The notes under the pieces are model-generated. The model ran no database searches, was not told where the DNA came from, and worked only from the letters and a program-made list of their open reading frames with translations. This document shows, piece after piece, positions 14,157 to 20,851 of a stretch of 20,851 nucleotides of DNA. Source of the DNA: an uncultured Corynebacterium sp. (GTDB taxonomy: Bacteria > Actinomycetota > Actinomycetes > Mycobacteriales > Mycobacteriaceae); the NCBI RefSeq assembly GCF_946222985.1, contig NZ_CAMIFY010000049.1, positions 1-20,851 of the forward strand, read 5' to 3'. Position numbers and translations under genes: made by a program. Numbering within the stretch: position 1 is the stretch's first letter; every line of letters starts with the position of its first letter.

Positions 14157-15949
14157 GCGGCCTGCGCAAATGGCAGCAGGAGGCGCTGGACAAGTACCTG
14201 GCCGAAAGCCCGCGTGACTTTCTCGCGGTGGCGACGCCGGGCGCCGGCAAGACGACCTTCGCCTTGCGCATCGCCGCCGAGCTGCTCGCCCGCCGCACCG
14301 TCGAGCGGGTGATCGTCGTCGTGCCGACCGAGCACCTCAAGGTGCAGTGGTCGGAGGCCGCCGCCCGCGTCGGCATCGCGTTGGATCCGTCCTTCTCGAA
14401 CGCCCATGGCGTGGTCAATCCGGCGTACCACGGCATCGTGGTCACCTACGCGCAGGTGGCCGTCCACCCGTTCAAGCATCGGGCGGTGGCCGACGCGCGT
14501 CCGGCCCTGGTGATCCTCGACGAGGTCCACCATGGCGGCGACGCGAAGAGCTGGGGCGACGGCATCGCCGAAGCCTATGGCGGAGCCGAGCGGCGTTTGT
14601 GCCTGACGGGTACGCCGTTCCGGTCCGACGATGCGGCGATTCCGTTCGTCCGGTACTCCGACGACGGCGAGGGCCATCAGAAGTCCGTGGCCGACCACGT
14701 CTACGGCTACGCGGACGCGCTTCGCGACGGCGTGGTGCGGCCGGTCGTCTTCCTCGCTTACTCCGGCGAAGCCCGGTGGCGCGATTCGGCCGGCGAGGAG
14801 TTCGCCGCGCGGCTCGGCACCATCATGAGCCCGGAGGAAACGACCCGCGCGTGGCGCACCGCGTTGGATCCGGGCGGGGATTGGATTCCGTCGGTCCTCC
14901 GCGCGGCGCACACGCGGCTGGTGCAGATGCGCCGCCACATCCCCGATGCGGGCGGTCTGGTGATCGCCTCCGACGCGGCGACGGCGCGCGCCTACAAGCG
15001 GGTGCTCGAGCAGCTCAGTTCCACTCCGGTCGCCCTCGTGCTTTCCGACGAGCCCGGGTCGTCCGAGCGCATCAAACAGTTCTCCGACTCCACCGACGAG
15101 TGGATGGTCGCGGTGCGCATGGTGTCGGAGGGCGTCGACGTGCCGCGGTTGGCCGTGGGCGTGTACGCCACCAGTTCTTCGACGCCGTTGTTCTTCGCCC
15201 AGGCCATCGGGCGCTTCGTGCGTTCGCGTCGCCCCGGCGAAACCGCGTCGGTGTTCCTGCCGTCGGTGCCGGTGCTGCTGGATCTGGCCTCGCAGATGGA
15301 GGTCCAGCGCAACCACATCCTCGGCAAGCCCCATCGCCCGAGCGAGGGGTGGGAGGACGATCTCGTCGCGGAGGCCAACCGCACCCAGAACGAACCGGAC
15401 GACTTGCCGTCCTACGAGTCGCTCGGCGCCGACGCCGAGCTCGACTACCTGATCTACGACGGTTCCTCCTACGGCACCGCGACGATGGCGGGGTCGGAGG
15501 AGGAAGCCGATTACCTCGGTTTGCCCGGTCTCCTCGACGCCGAGCAGATGCGCGCGCTTTTGCAGAAGAGGCAGGAAGAACAGCTCAAGGCGTCGGAGGC
15601 CCGCTCCGACCACGAACGGAAGATGGGCGACCTCGACGCGGGGGAGGCGGCCCGGGCGGGGGAGACCGCCGCAGCGGCCGGGGCCGGATCGGGCGGTGCA
15701 GTGGGAGTCGGCGGCACCGCCGACGACGCCCCGCACGTTCCGCTGCCGCGCGCCGGCGGCGTCGCCAGCGAGGCACTGCCGAAGCTGCGCAAGGAGCTCA
15801 ACACCCTCGTGGCGATGACCGCCGCGCGCACGGGACGCAAGCACGGCGAGATCCACAACGAGGTCCGTCGCAACTGCGGCGGCCCGCCGACGGCGTTGTG
15901 CTCGGAGAAGCAACTGCGCGATCGGATCGGGTACCTGCGGCGGTGGTGA
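14153..15949 (+). CDS. DEAD/DEAH-box superfamily 2 helicase coupled to DUF3039
   Basis: A 598-residue SF2 ATPase. It opens with a Q-motif-like LRKWQQEALDKY (4-15). Walker A is ATPGAGKTT (27-35), Walker B DEVHH (123-127), motif III-like TGTPFR (152-157), motif V-like MVSEGVDVPRL (323-333), and motif VI QAIGRFVRSR (350-359). This is the layout of the ResIII/XPB/RecG-like helicase group. After about residue 400 comes an acidic, helical region, an Ala/Gly-rich linker (497-525), and a conserved-looking C-terminal helical unit (LRKELNTLVAMTAARTGRKH, CSEKQLRDRIGYL). The start GTG 14153 overlaps the DUF3039 stop; the longer frame to 13817 is a shadow. It contains no nuclease motif. DNA repair or RNA metabolism are both possible; I cannot choose. 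Confidence 0.88.
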   Translation: MSGLRKWQQEALDKYLAESPRDFLAVATPGAGKTTFALRIAAELLARRTVERVIVVVPTEHLKVQWSEAAARVGIALDPSFSNAHGVVNPAYHGIVVTYAQVAVHPFKHRAVADARPALVILDEVHHGGDAKSWGDGIAEAYGGAERRLCLTGTPFRSDDAAIPFVRYSDDGEGHQKSVADHVYGYADALRDGVVRPVVFLAYSGEARWRDSAGEEFAARLGTIMSPEETTRAWRTALDPGGDWIPSVLRAAHTRLVQMRRHIPDAGGLVIASDAATARAYKRVLEQLSSTPVALVLSDEPGSSERIKQFSDSTDEWMVAVRMVSEGVDVPRLAVGVYATSSSTPLFFAQAIGRFVRSRRPGETASVFLPSVPVLLDLASQMEVQRNHILGKPHRPSEGWEDDLVAEANRTQNEPDDLPSYESLGADAELDYLIYDGSSYGTATMAGSEEEADYLGLPGLLDAEQMRALLQKRQEEQLKASEARSDHERKMGDLDAGEAARAGETAAAAGAGSGGAVGVGGTADDAPHVPLPRAGGVASEALPKLRKELNTLVAMTAARTGRKHGEIHNEVRRNCGGPPTALCSEKQLRDRIGYLRRW

Positions 15950-15987
15950 CGCCCCTGCGGCAACCGCATTCGCCGAACCGGGTGCGG

Positions 15988-15993
15988 TAGCCT
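15988..15993 (+). promoter_or_regulatory. -10 box upstream of the first DUF4190-like gene
   Basis: TAGCCT in GCGGTAGCCTGAG fits the corynebacterial TAnnnT pattern. Transcription would start near 16000, giving a leader of about 46 nt that includes the GAGAGGA ribosome binding site. No convincing -35 box. The preceding ACCGCA...TGCGGT pair (15963-15989 region) could be a weak terminator of the helicase gene or an operator. Confidence 0.45.
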
Positions 15994-16046
15994 GAGCGCC
16001 GCGGCGACTCGCTCGCCACGGACGACCACCAGCGAGAGGACCGACC

Positions 16047-16616
16047 ATGACGCGACCCGGCAACGAGGGATACGATCCGTTCGCCGCACCCGGCCCCGGC
16101 CCCGGCAACGGCGCCACGGGCGGCGACGCATGGGGGCCGGGGGCCGAACAGACCTCCGGCTCCGGCTACGGCTCCGGATACCAGGGCGGTTACGGCTCCG
16201 ATCAGGGCGCCGGGTACCAGTCCGGTTATCAGGGCGGCCACGTCCCGGCCCCCGCCGTGCCCACGGGGCGCGGGGCGGCCATCACGTCCCTGGTCCTTGG
16301 CCTGTTGTCGGTCGTGACCGCCCCGGTCATCATCGGTGGCCTGCTGGCGCTGGTCTCGATCATCTTCGCCGTCGTCGCCCTGCGCGCCGGATCCCGTGCC
16401 CGCAAACTAGGCTCGACGGCCACCGGCCCGACGACGGCGATGTCGGTCATCGGCATCGTCGCATCGATCATCGGCCTGCTCATCACCGCGTTCATGTTGT
16501 GGGCGCTCGTCGTCGGCGGCGGCGCCGCCATGGACTGCCAGCACCTCATCGACGACCCGACCTCGTTCGACGCGTGCATCCAGGATTCCCTGGGGGACCG
16601 GCTCGGCATCAACTGA
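16047..16616 (+). CDS. DUF4190-like membrane protein with Gly/Tyr-rich N-terminus
   Basis: A 189-residue protein. Residues 1-72 are Gly/Pro/Tyr-rich and include imperfect GSGY/QGGY repeats (37-64). A 36-residue hydrophobic stretch (77-112) is long enough for a two-helix hairpin, followed by a basic loop RAGSRARK (113-120) and a last helix at about 131-157. This GLxLGLLS...ALVSIIFAVVALR layout is that of DUF4190. The basic loop should be cytoplasmic, so the C-terminal tail faces outward. That tail holds Cys164 and Cys177 in C-x-H-L-x10-C, shared with the next gene. A GAGAGGA site precedes ATG 16047. Function unknown; a cell-envelope role is likely. Confidence 0.82.
   Translation: MTRPGNEGYDPFAAPGPGPGNGATGGDAWGPGAEQTSGSGYGSGYQGGYGSDQGAGYQSGYQGGHVPAPAVPTGRGAAITSLVLGLLSVVTAPVIIGGLLALVSIIFAVVALRAGSRARKLGSTATGPTTAMSVIGIVASIIGLLITAFMLWALVVGGGAAMDCQHLIDDPTSFDACIQDSLGDRLGIN
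16155..16238 (+). repeat. Gly/Tyr-rich coding repeat
   Basis: Imperfect repeats of ggctcCggnTAc/caGGGCGGt-type codons encode alternating GSGY, QGGY and QSGY units (residues 37-64 of the first DUF4190-like protein). Low-complexity sequence prone to length change. Confidence 0.65.
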
Positions 16617-16686
16617 TCCGCCCGCACCGCCCACCGTTTCACCGCCGACTCCAACACCGGCGCATCACCACCAGGAGACATCGACC

Positions 16687-17097
16687 ATGACCTCAACCGC
16701 CCGCGACGGCTACGGACCCGACGGCATCGACGGTTCCGCCGTCGGCCGTCAGCTCGGCCTCATCTCGTTGGTCCTCGGCCTCGGGGCGTTGATCACGTCG
16801 GCGTTCATCATCGGCGCGCCGTTCGGCGCCATCGCCATCGTGCTCGGCCTGATCGCCATCGTGAAGTCGATCCGCGCGCATCGCCGCGTGGAGCGGGCCG
16901 GCCGGCAGCCGCGCACGGGCGGCGCGTTCGGCATGGGGTTGATCGGCGTGATCACGGGTGGATTGGCCATCGCCATCTCCCTGGCGCTGCTGTTCGCGGC
17001 CAACGACATCGTCGAAGACGCCGAAAAGGCATGCGGTCACCTGGACAAGACCTCGCCCGAGTACGCGCAGTGCTTCAGCGACAACGCCGTGCGATAG
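16687..17097 (+). CDS. Second DUF4190-like small membrane protein
   Basis: A 136-residue paralogue of the preceding protein in layout. A short polar N-terminus (1-21) leads to a hydrophobic hairpin-sized stretch (24-60, LGLISLVLGLGALITSAFII...IVLGLIAIV), a strongly basic loop KSIRAHRRVERAGRQPR (60-76), a third helix (81-105) and an acidic tail. The basic loop sets the C-terminus outside. Cys116 and Cys129 have the same 12-residue separation and the same C-x-H-L start and C-x-x-D end as the first protein. AGGAGA 9 nt upstream supports ATG 16687. It lies 70 bp after the first gene with no terminator, so they are probably co-transcribed. Unknown function. Confidence 0.82.
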   Translation: MTSTARDGYGPDGIDGSAVGRQLGLISLVLGLGALITSAFIIGAPFGAIAIVLGLIAIVKSIRAHRRVERAGRQPRTGGAFGMGLIGVITGGLAIAISLALLFAANDIVEDAEKACGHLDKTSPEYAQCFSDNAVR

Positions 17098-17124
17098 ACC
17101 ACCCCTCGACCACCCAAGGAATTC

Positions 17125-18372
17125 ATGGACCACGGCATGCAGGGACCCGTCGCAAAGCCGCGGTTCCGTCACACCGGGACGAAGGAACGCATCCTCGCCC
17201 CCGACGTCGCCAGGGGCCTGATGCTGCTGGGCATCGCGGTGGCCAACGCCGTCACCGCGTGGCGCACCCTCGGCGGACCCGTCGAGGGCGAACGCCGGGT
17301 GCTGCCGACCGACGGGGCGGTCACCGTCGTCAACGACGTGCTCGTCCACAGCCGCGGGCTGCCGATGTTCGCGCTGCTGTTCGGCTACGGCATCGGCATG
17401 CTGGTCATGCGCGAATACCGGCGCGGCGTCCCGTGGCGCAACGCCCGCGGACTGCTGCTCAAGCGGTACGGCTGGCTGGCGCTTTTCGGCGTCCTGCACG
17501 GCGTCTTCCTGTTCTTCGGCGACATTCTGCTGGTCTACGCGATGCTGGGCCTGGTGGTCACCTTCATGGTGCCGCTGCGCGACAAGACGCTGCTGTGGAT
17601 CGCCGGAGTGTTCGGCGTGCTGTCGGTGATCATTTCGATGCTGATGTCCGGGGTCTCGGGCGCGATGGCCGAATCCGGGTGGTCCGGCGGCGCGGGCGGG
17701 GGACTGCCGCAGCTCGGTGACGGCTACGTCGGCACGCAGCTCATCGTCGGCGTCATCACCGTCGTGACCGTCCCGCTGACGATCTTCCTGGCCGGCCAGG
17801 GCCTGTTCGCCCTGATGCTCGTCGGACTCGTCGCCGCACGCCGGCGGGTGGTGGAGGAGCCGGAGTCGCACCGGACGTTGCTCGTGACCACCGCATGCAT
17901 CGGCATCGCCGCCGCCGTGGTCACGGGCGTGCCGTCGGGACTGTCGAAGCTCGACGTCATCGACGGCACCTGGCCGCAGGGGCTCAGCCAGGCCGCGGGG
18001 ATCATCGCCGGGCCGGGCATCGTCGCGGTGATCGTGTTGTGCTGCCTTCCCGTTCAGCGCAAGATTCGCGCGGCGGCCCACAAGGGCCGCACGCTCGCGC
18101 CGCCGCTGCCTCTTGCGATGCTGCAGGCGCTCGGCCAGCGGTCGATGTCGGGCTACGTCGCCCAGTCGGTTCTGTTCATGGTGCTCGCCGGCGCGTGGGC
18201 CCTCGACCTGTTCAGCGGCGAATCCGAAACGATCGTCAGCGCCTGGGCCACCGGAGTCTGGTTGATCACGGTCCTCGGCGCGTGGCTGCTAGCGCGGGCC
18301 GGTCGACCCGGCCCACTGGAGGGGCTGCACCGGCGGCTGACCTACGGCAAGGGCGAAAACCGGGGCTCGTGA
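17125..18372 (+). CDS. DUF418 (YeiB-like) polytopic membrane protein
   Basis: A 415-residue integral membrane protein with about eight hydrophobic segments. The N-terminus has the family opening RILAPDVARGLMLLGIAVAN (22-41), and the C-terminus the DUF418 signature: QRSMSGYVAQSVLF, then a final helix and GPLEGLHRRLTYG (about 394-406). Members are predicted transporters or acyltransferase-related membrane proteins, without a settled function. ATG 17125 follows AAGGAATTC, a fair ribosome binding site. The gap to the second DUF4190-like gene is only 27 bp, so it probably belongs to the same operon. The C-terminus is short and basic. Confidence 0.88.
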   Translation: MDHGMQGPVAKPRFRHTGTKERILAPDVARGLMLLGIAVANAVTAWRTLGGPVEGERRVLPTDGAVTVVNDVLVHSRGLPMFALLFGYGIGMLVMREYRRGVPWRNARGLLLKRYGWLALFGVLHGVFLFFGDILLVYAMLGLVVTFMVPLRDKTLLWIAGVFGVLSVIISMLMSGVSGAMAESGWSGGAGGGLPQLGDGYVGTQLIVGVITVVTVPLTIFLAGQGLFALMLVGLVAARRRVVEEPESHRTLLVTTACIGIAAAVVTGVPSGLSKLDVIDGTWPQGLSQAAGIIAGPGIVAVIVLCCLPVQRKIRAAAHKGRTLAPPLPLAMLQALGQRSMSGYVAQSVLFMVLAGAWALDLFSGESETIVSAWATGVWLITVLGAWLLARAGRPGPLEGLHRRLTYGKGENRGS

Positions 18373-18405
18373 ACGGCCGCCCTGCCCGAATCGGCGCATT
18401 CAGGA

Positions 18406-18421
18406 GCACCCGGATGGGTGC
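18406..18421 (+). terminator. Small perfect hairpin after the DUF418 gene
   Basis: GCACCC (18406-18411) and GGGTGC (18416-18421) pair around a 4-nt loop. It lies 34 nt after the DUF418 stop and directly before the -10 box of the transporter gene. Without a U-tract it may be a weak terminator or an operator in the -35 region. Confidence 0.4.
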
Positions 18422-18423
18422 GA

Positions 18424-18468
18424 TAAGGTGAATCTCAGATCATTCATCTGAATCGCTCACCCGATTCA
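18424..18468 (+). promoter_or_regulatory. Promoter and overlapping dyads before the DASS transporter
   Basis: A -10 box TAAGGT (18424-18429) is followed at once by two perfect dyads: TCAGAT-5-ATCTGA (18435-18451) and TGAATCG-6-CGATTCA (18449-18468). TGAATC also occurs at 18429, exactly 20 bp before the copy at 18449. The predicted start near 18436 falls inside the first dyad, a typical repressor location. The gene is therefore probably regulated by a local binding protein that I cannot name. Confidence 0.5.
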
Positions 18469-18489
18469 CGCGCGAGGGGAGACGCACCG

Positions 18490-20157
18490 ATGTCGACGGA
18501 CGCGGGCACCACCACAACGACGAGGGACCGGCGGGACCTTTCCGAAGGGCAGCGGGATCGGGGTGAGAATCCCCGCGAATTGTTCCGCAAACGCACTGGT
18601 CTGGCCATCGGCGTCGTGCTGTCGCTGGCGGTCTACTTCTTCATGCCGTCGGACCTCGACCACATGTTGCGCGGCACCGCCGCCGTCGCCGTGCTCATGG
18701 CCGCGTGGTGGATGTCGGAGGCGATCCCGATCGCGGTGACTGCGCTGCTGCCGCTGGTGCTGTTCCCGGCGCTGGGCATCGCGGAGATCGGGGATTTCTC
18801 CGGTCAGTACACCGCTCCGACGATCTTCCTGTTCATGGGCGGATTCCTGCTGGCGCTGGGCATGCAGCGGTGGAACCTCCACCGTCGCGTGGCTCTGTGG
18901 GTGCTCGTGGCGATGGGTTCGTCGCCGAAGATGCTGGTCCTGGGCTTCATGGTCGCCACCGGCTTCCTGTCGATGTGGGTGTCCAATACCGCCACCGCGG
19001 TGATGATGCTGCCGATCGGCGTCTCCGTGCTGTCGCTCATCGTCGGCATGCTTCGCGACGAGGCCAAGGCCGGCGGCGGCTCGGGCGATGACGCCCTGTC
19101 CGAGGGCGCGGCCGAGATGCTCGACGCCGACGGGGACGTTTCCGACGCCGATGCCACCGACACCGGTTCCACGACCGGGTCGAACGACGAGGGGTACGAA
19201 AACTCCACGGATCCCGAGCCGAAGTCGAACTTCGGCATCGCGCTGATGCTGGGCATCGCCTACGCCGCCTCGATCGGCTCGCTGGGCACGATCATCGGCA
19301 CGCCGCCCAACGCGATGCTCGCGGCGTACATGGCCGATCAGGGCGTCAACATCGGATTCGGCCAGTGGATGCTCGTCGGCGTGCCCGTCGCGGTGGTGCT
19401 GATGGCCATCGCGTGGTTCCTGCTCACCGGCGTGATCTTCAAGCCGGAGATCGACCACATCCCGGGCGGCCGCGATCTGATGAAGAAGGAGCTGTCCAAG
19501 CTCGGCCCCATGTCCAAGGGCGAGTCGCGGGTTCTGGTCGTCTTCATTCTCGCCGCCCTGTCCTGGGTGTTCGTTCCCGTCATCTGGCCCGACACGATCA
19601 TCGCCGACGCGGTGATCGCCATGGCCGTCGGCGTCGCGCTGTTCCTCATCCCCGGCGGCCCCGACGGGGTCAAGCTACTCACGTGGGAAAATGCCCTCCA
19701 GCTGCCGTGGGGCGTGCTGCTGCTCTTCGGCGGCGGTCTGGCGTTGTCGAGCCAGTTCACCGAGTCGGGCCTGTCCGACTGGATCGGCGATCAGCTCTCC
19801 TCGCTCGGCTTCCTGCCGGTGTTCGTCCTGGTGCTCATCGTCGCCGGCGTGGTGCTGGTGCTCACGGAGTTCACCTCCAACACCGCCACCGCGGCGACGT
19901 TCCTCCCGCTCGTCGGCGCCATGGCGCTGGGCCTGGGCATGGATCCGATGCTGCTGGCCGTTCCGGTGGCGCTGGCGGCGACGTCGGCGTTCATGATGCC
20001 GGTGGCCACGCCGCCCAACGCCATCGCCTACGGCTCGGGATACGTCTCGATGGGCAACATGGTCAAGGCCGGCATCTGGCTCAACATCGCGGCCTTGATC
20101 GTGGTGTCGGCCGCCGCGATGACCCTGGTCGGTTGGGTCTTCGGGATCGTCTACTGA
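18490..20157 (+). CDS. Divalent anion:sodium symporter (DASS/SLC13 family), probable C4-dicarboxylate transporter
   Basis: A 555-residue inner-membrane transporter with the two-fold repeat of DASS proteins. Repeat one has SNTATAVMMLP (166-175; SNT motif) and GTPPNA (270-275). Repeat two has TSNTATAATFLPL (462-474) and ATPPNA (506-511). These hairpin motifs bind sodium and the carboxylate substrate in VcINDY-type carriers, so uptake of succinate, fumarate, malate or related acids is likely (compare the corynebacterial DccT). A hydrophilic, mostly acidic insert of about 55 residues (190-246) lies between the first SNT motif and GTPPNA, longer than I expect. ATG 18490 follows GAGGGGAGA. A separate promoter with dyads precedes it, and a strong bidirectional terminator follows. 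Confidence 0.92.
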   Translation: MSTDAGTTTTTRDRRDLSEGQRDRGENPRELFRKRTGLAIGVVLSLAVYFFMPSDLDHMLRGTAAVAVLMAAWWMSEAIPIAVTALLPLVLFPALGIAEIGDFSGQYTAPTIFLFMGGFLLALGMQRWNLHRRVALWVLVAMGSSPKMLVLGFMVATGFLSMWVSNTATAVMMLPIGVSVLSLIVGMLRDEAKAGGGSGDDALSEGAAEMLDADGDVSDADATDTGSTTGSNDEGYENSTDPEPKSNFGIALMLGIAYAASIGSLGTIIGTPPNAMLAAYMADQGVNIGFGQWMLVGVPVAVVLMAIAWFLLTGVIFKPEIDHIPGGRDLMKKELSKLGPMSKGESRVLVVFILAALSWVFVPVIWPDTIIADAVIAMAVGVALFLIPGGPDGVKLLTWENALQLPWGVLLLFGGGLALSSQFTESGLSDWIGDQLSSLGFLPVFVLVLIVAGVVLVLTEFTSNTATAATFLPLVGAMALGLGMDPMLLAVPVALAATSAFMMPVATPPNAIAYGSGYVSMGNMVKAGIWLNIAALIVVSAAAMTLVGWVFGIVY

Positions 20158-20197
20158 TCCCGCGTCAGGTGGTCGCGCGTTTTCTCGCGTGACGACG

Positions 20198-20240
20198 AAA
20201 AGAGGCGGCGCTCCGGTCTTATCCGGGCGCCGCCTCTTTT
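20198..20240. terminator. Bidirectional terminator after the DASS transporter
   Basis: AAAAGAGGCGGCGC (20198-20211) and GCGCCGCCTCTTTT (20227-20240) are perfect complements with inner CCGG/CCGG pairing. The stem is flanked by A and T runs on both sides, so it can end transcription from either direction. Confidence 0.88.
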
Positions 20241-20269
20241 CGGCGTGGAGGGGGGAGAGGCAAGAAAAA

Positions 20270-20301
20270 GGCGGGCGCCGCACGCACGGTGCGGGCCCGC
20301 C
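20270..20301 (-). terminator. Rho-independent terminator of sigA
   Basis: On the minus strand GGCGGGC-CCGCAC pairs with GTGCGGC-GCCCGCC with one bulged base, followed directly by TTTTTCTT (20269-20262). It lies 47 nt after the sigA stop codon. Confidence 0.85.
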
Positions 20302-20347
20302 TTCTCTTCGGTCCTCGTGTGAGGACTCGGTGAGCGCTCGGTGACTT

Positions 20348-20851
<504 letters not shown>

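Noticed and set aside
14132..16117. Minus-strand open frame of 661 codons opposite the DUF3039-linked helicase
   Set aside because: No domain is visible, and it is antisense to clear SF2 motifs; a shadow frame.
16693..18081. Minus-strand open frame of 462 codons opposite DUF4190/DUF418
   Set aside because: His/Asp/Gln-rich product typical of the reverse complement of membrane-protein genes; spans two real genes and their gap.

Overview
The window looks like chromosomal core DNA from a high-GC Corynebacterium or a close relative. The encoded DtxR matches my memory of the C. diphtheriae regulator almost residue for residue in its DNA-binding and metal-binding parts. The order sigA ... sigB-dtxR-galE ... 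oxyR-ahpC also matches what I recall of the C. glutamicum chromosome. GC is very high, so every gene throws long antisense shadow frames. Several genes appear to start without a leader, with a TAnnnT -10 box 6-7 nt before the start codon, as is common in this group. I see no insertion sequence, prophage, CRISPR array, tRNA or rRNA.

Layout. 1-181 (-) is the N-terminus of the peroxiredoxin AhpC, divergent from oxyR (397-1329, +). Then come a large DUF3516-type DExH helicase (1432-4005, -), a secreted alpha/beta-hydrolase lipase (4064-5509, +), a PAC2-family protein (5579-6673, -) and a DUF4192 protein (6895-8046, +). The DUF4192 gene converges on the dtxR-galE pair (9728-8062, -; the two genes overlap by ATGA). 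Upstream of dtxR lies sigB (10927-9938, -), with terminator-like and operator-like elements between them. A tightly overlapping set DUF3099 - methyltransferase - dtd (13823-11259, -) follows. Divergent from it is a coupled pair on +, a DUF3039 zinc-ribbon-like protein and an SF2 helicase (13908-15949). Then on + come two related DUF4190-like small membrane proteins (16047-16616, 16687-17097), a DUF418 membrane protein (17125-18372) and a DASS/SLC13 dicarboxylate:sodium symporter (18490-20157). The window ends in the 3' part of sigA (20851-20348, -).

Themes. The region groups peroxide defence (ahpC/oxyR), iron-dependent repression (dtxR), the primary and stress sigma factors (sigA, sigB) and RNA or translation housekeeping (two helicases, D-aminoacyl-tRNA deacylase, a methyltransferase). 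sigB has a good match to a SigH-type promoter, which would place it in the thiol/heat-stress cascade. There is no obvious new defence island. The least understood pieces are the DUF3039/helicase pair, the methyltransferase/dtd operon, the two DUF4190-like proteins that share a C-terminal Cys-x-His-Leu...Cys pattern, and several unassigned dyads in promoter regions (oxyR, dtxR, DASS transporter).
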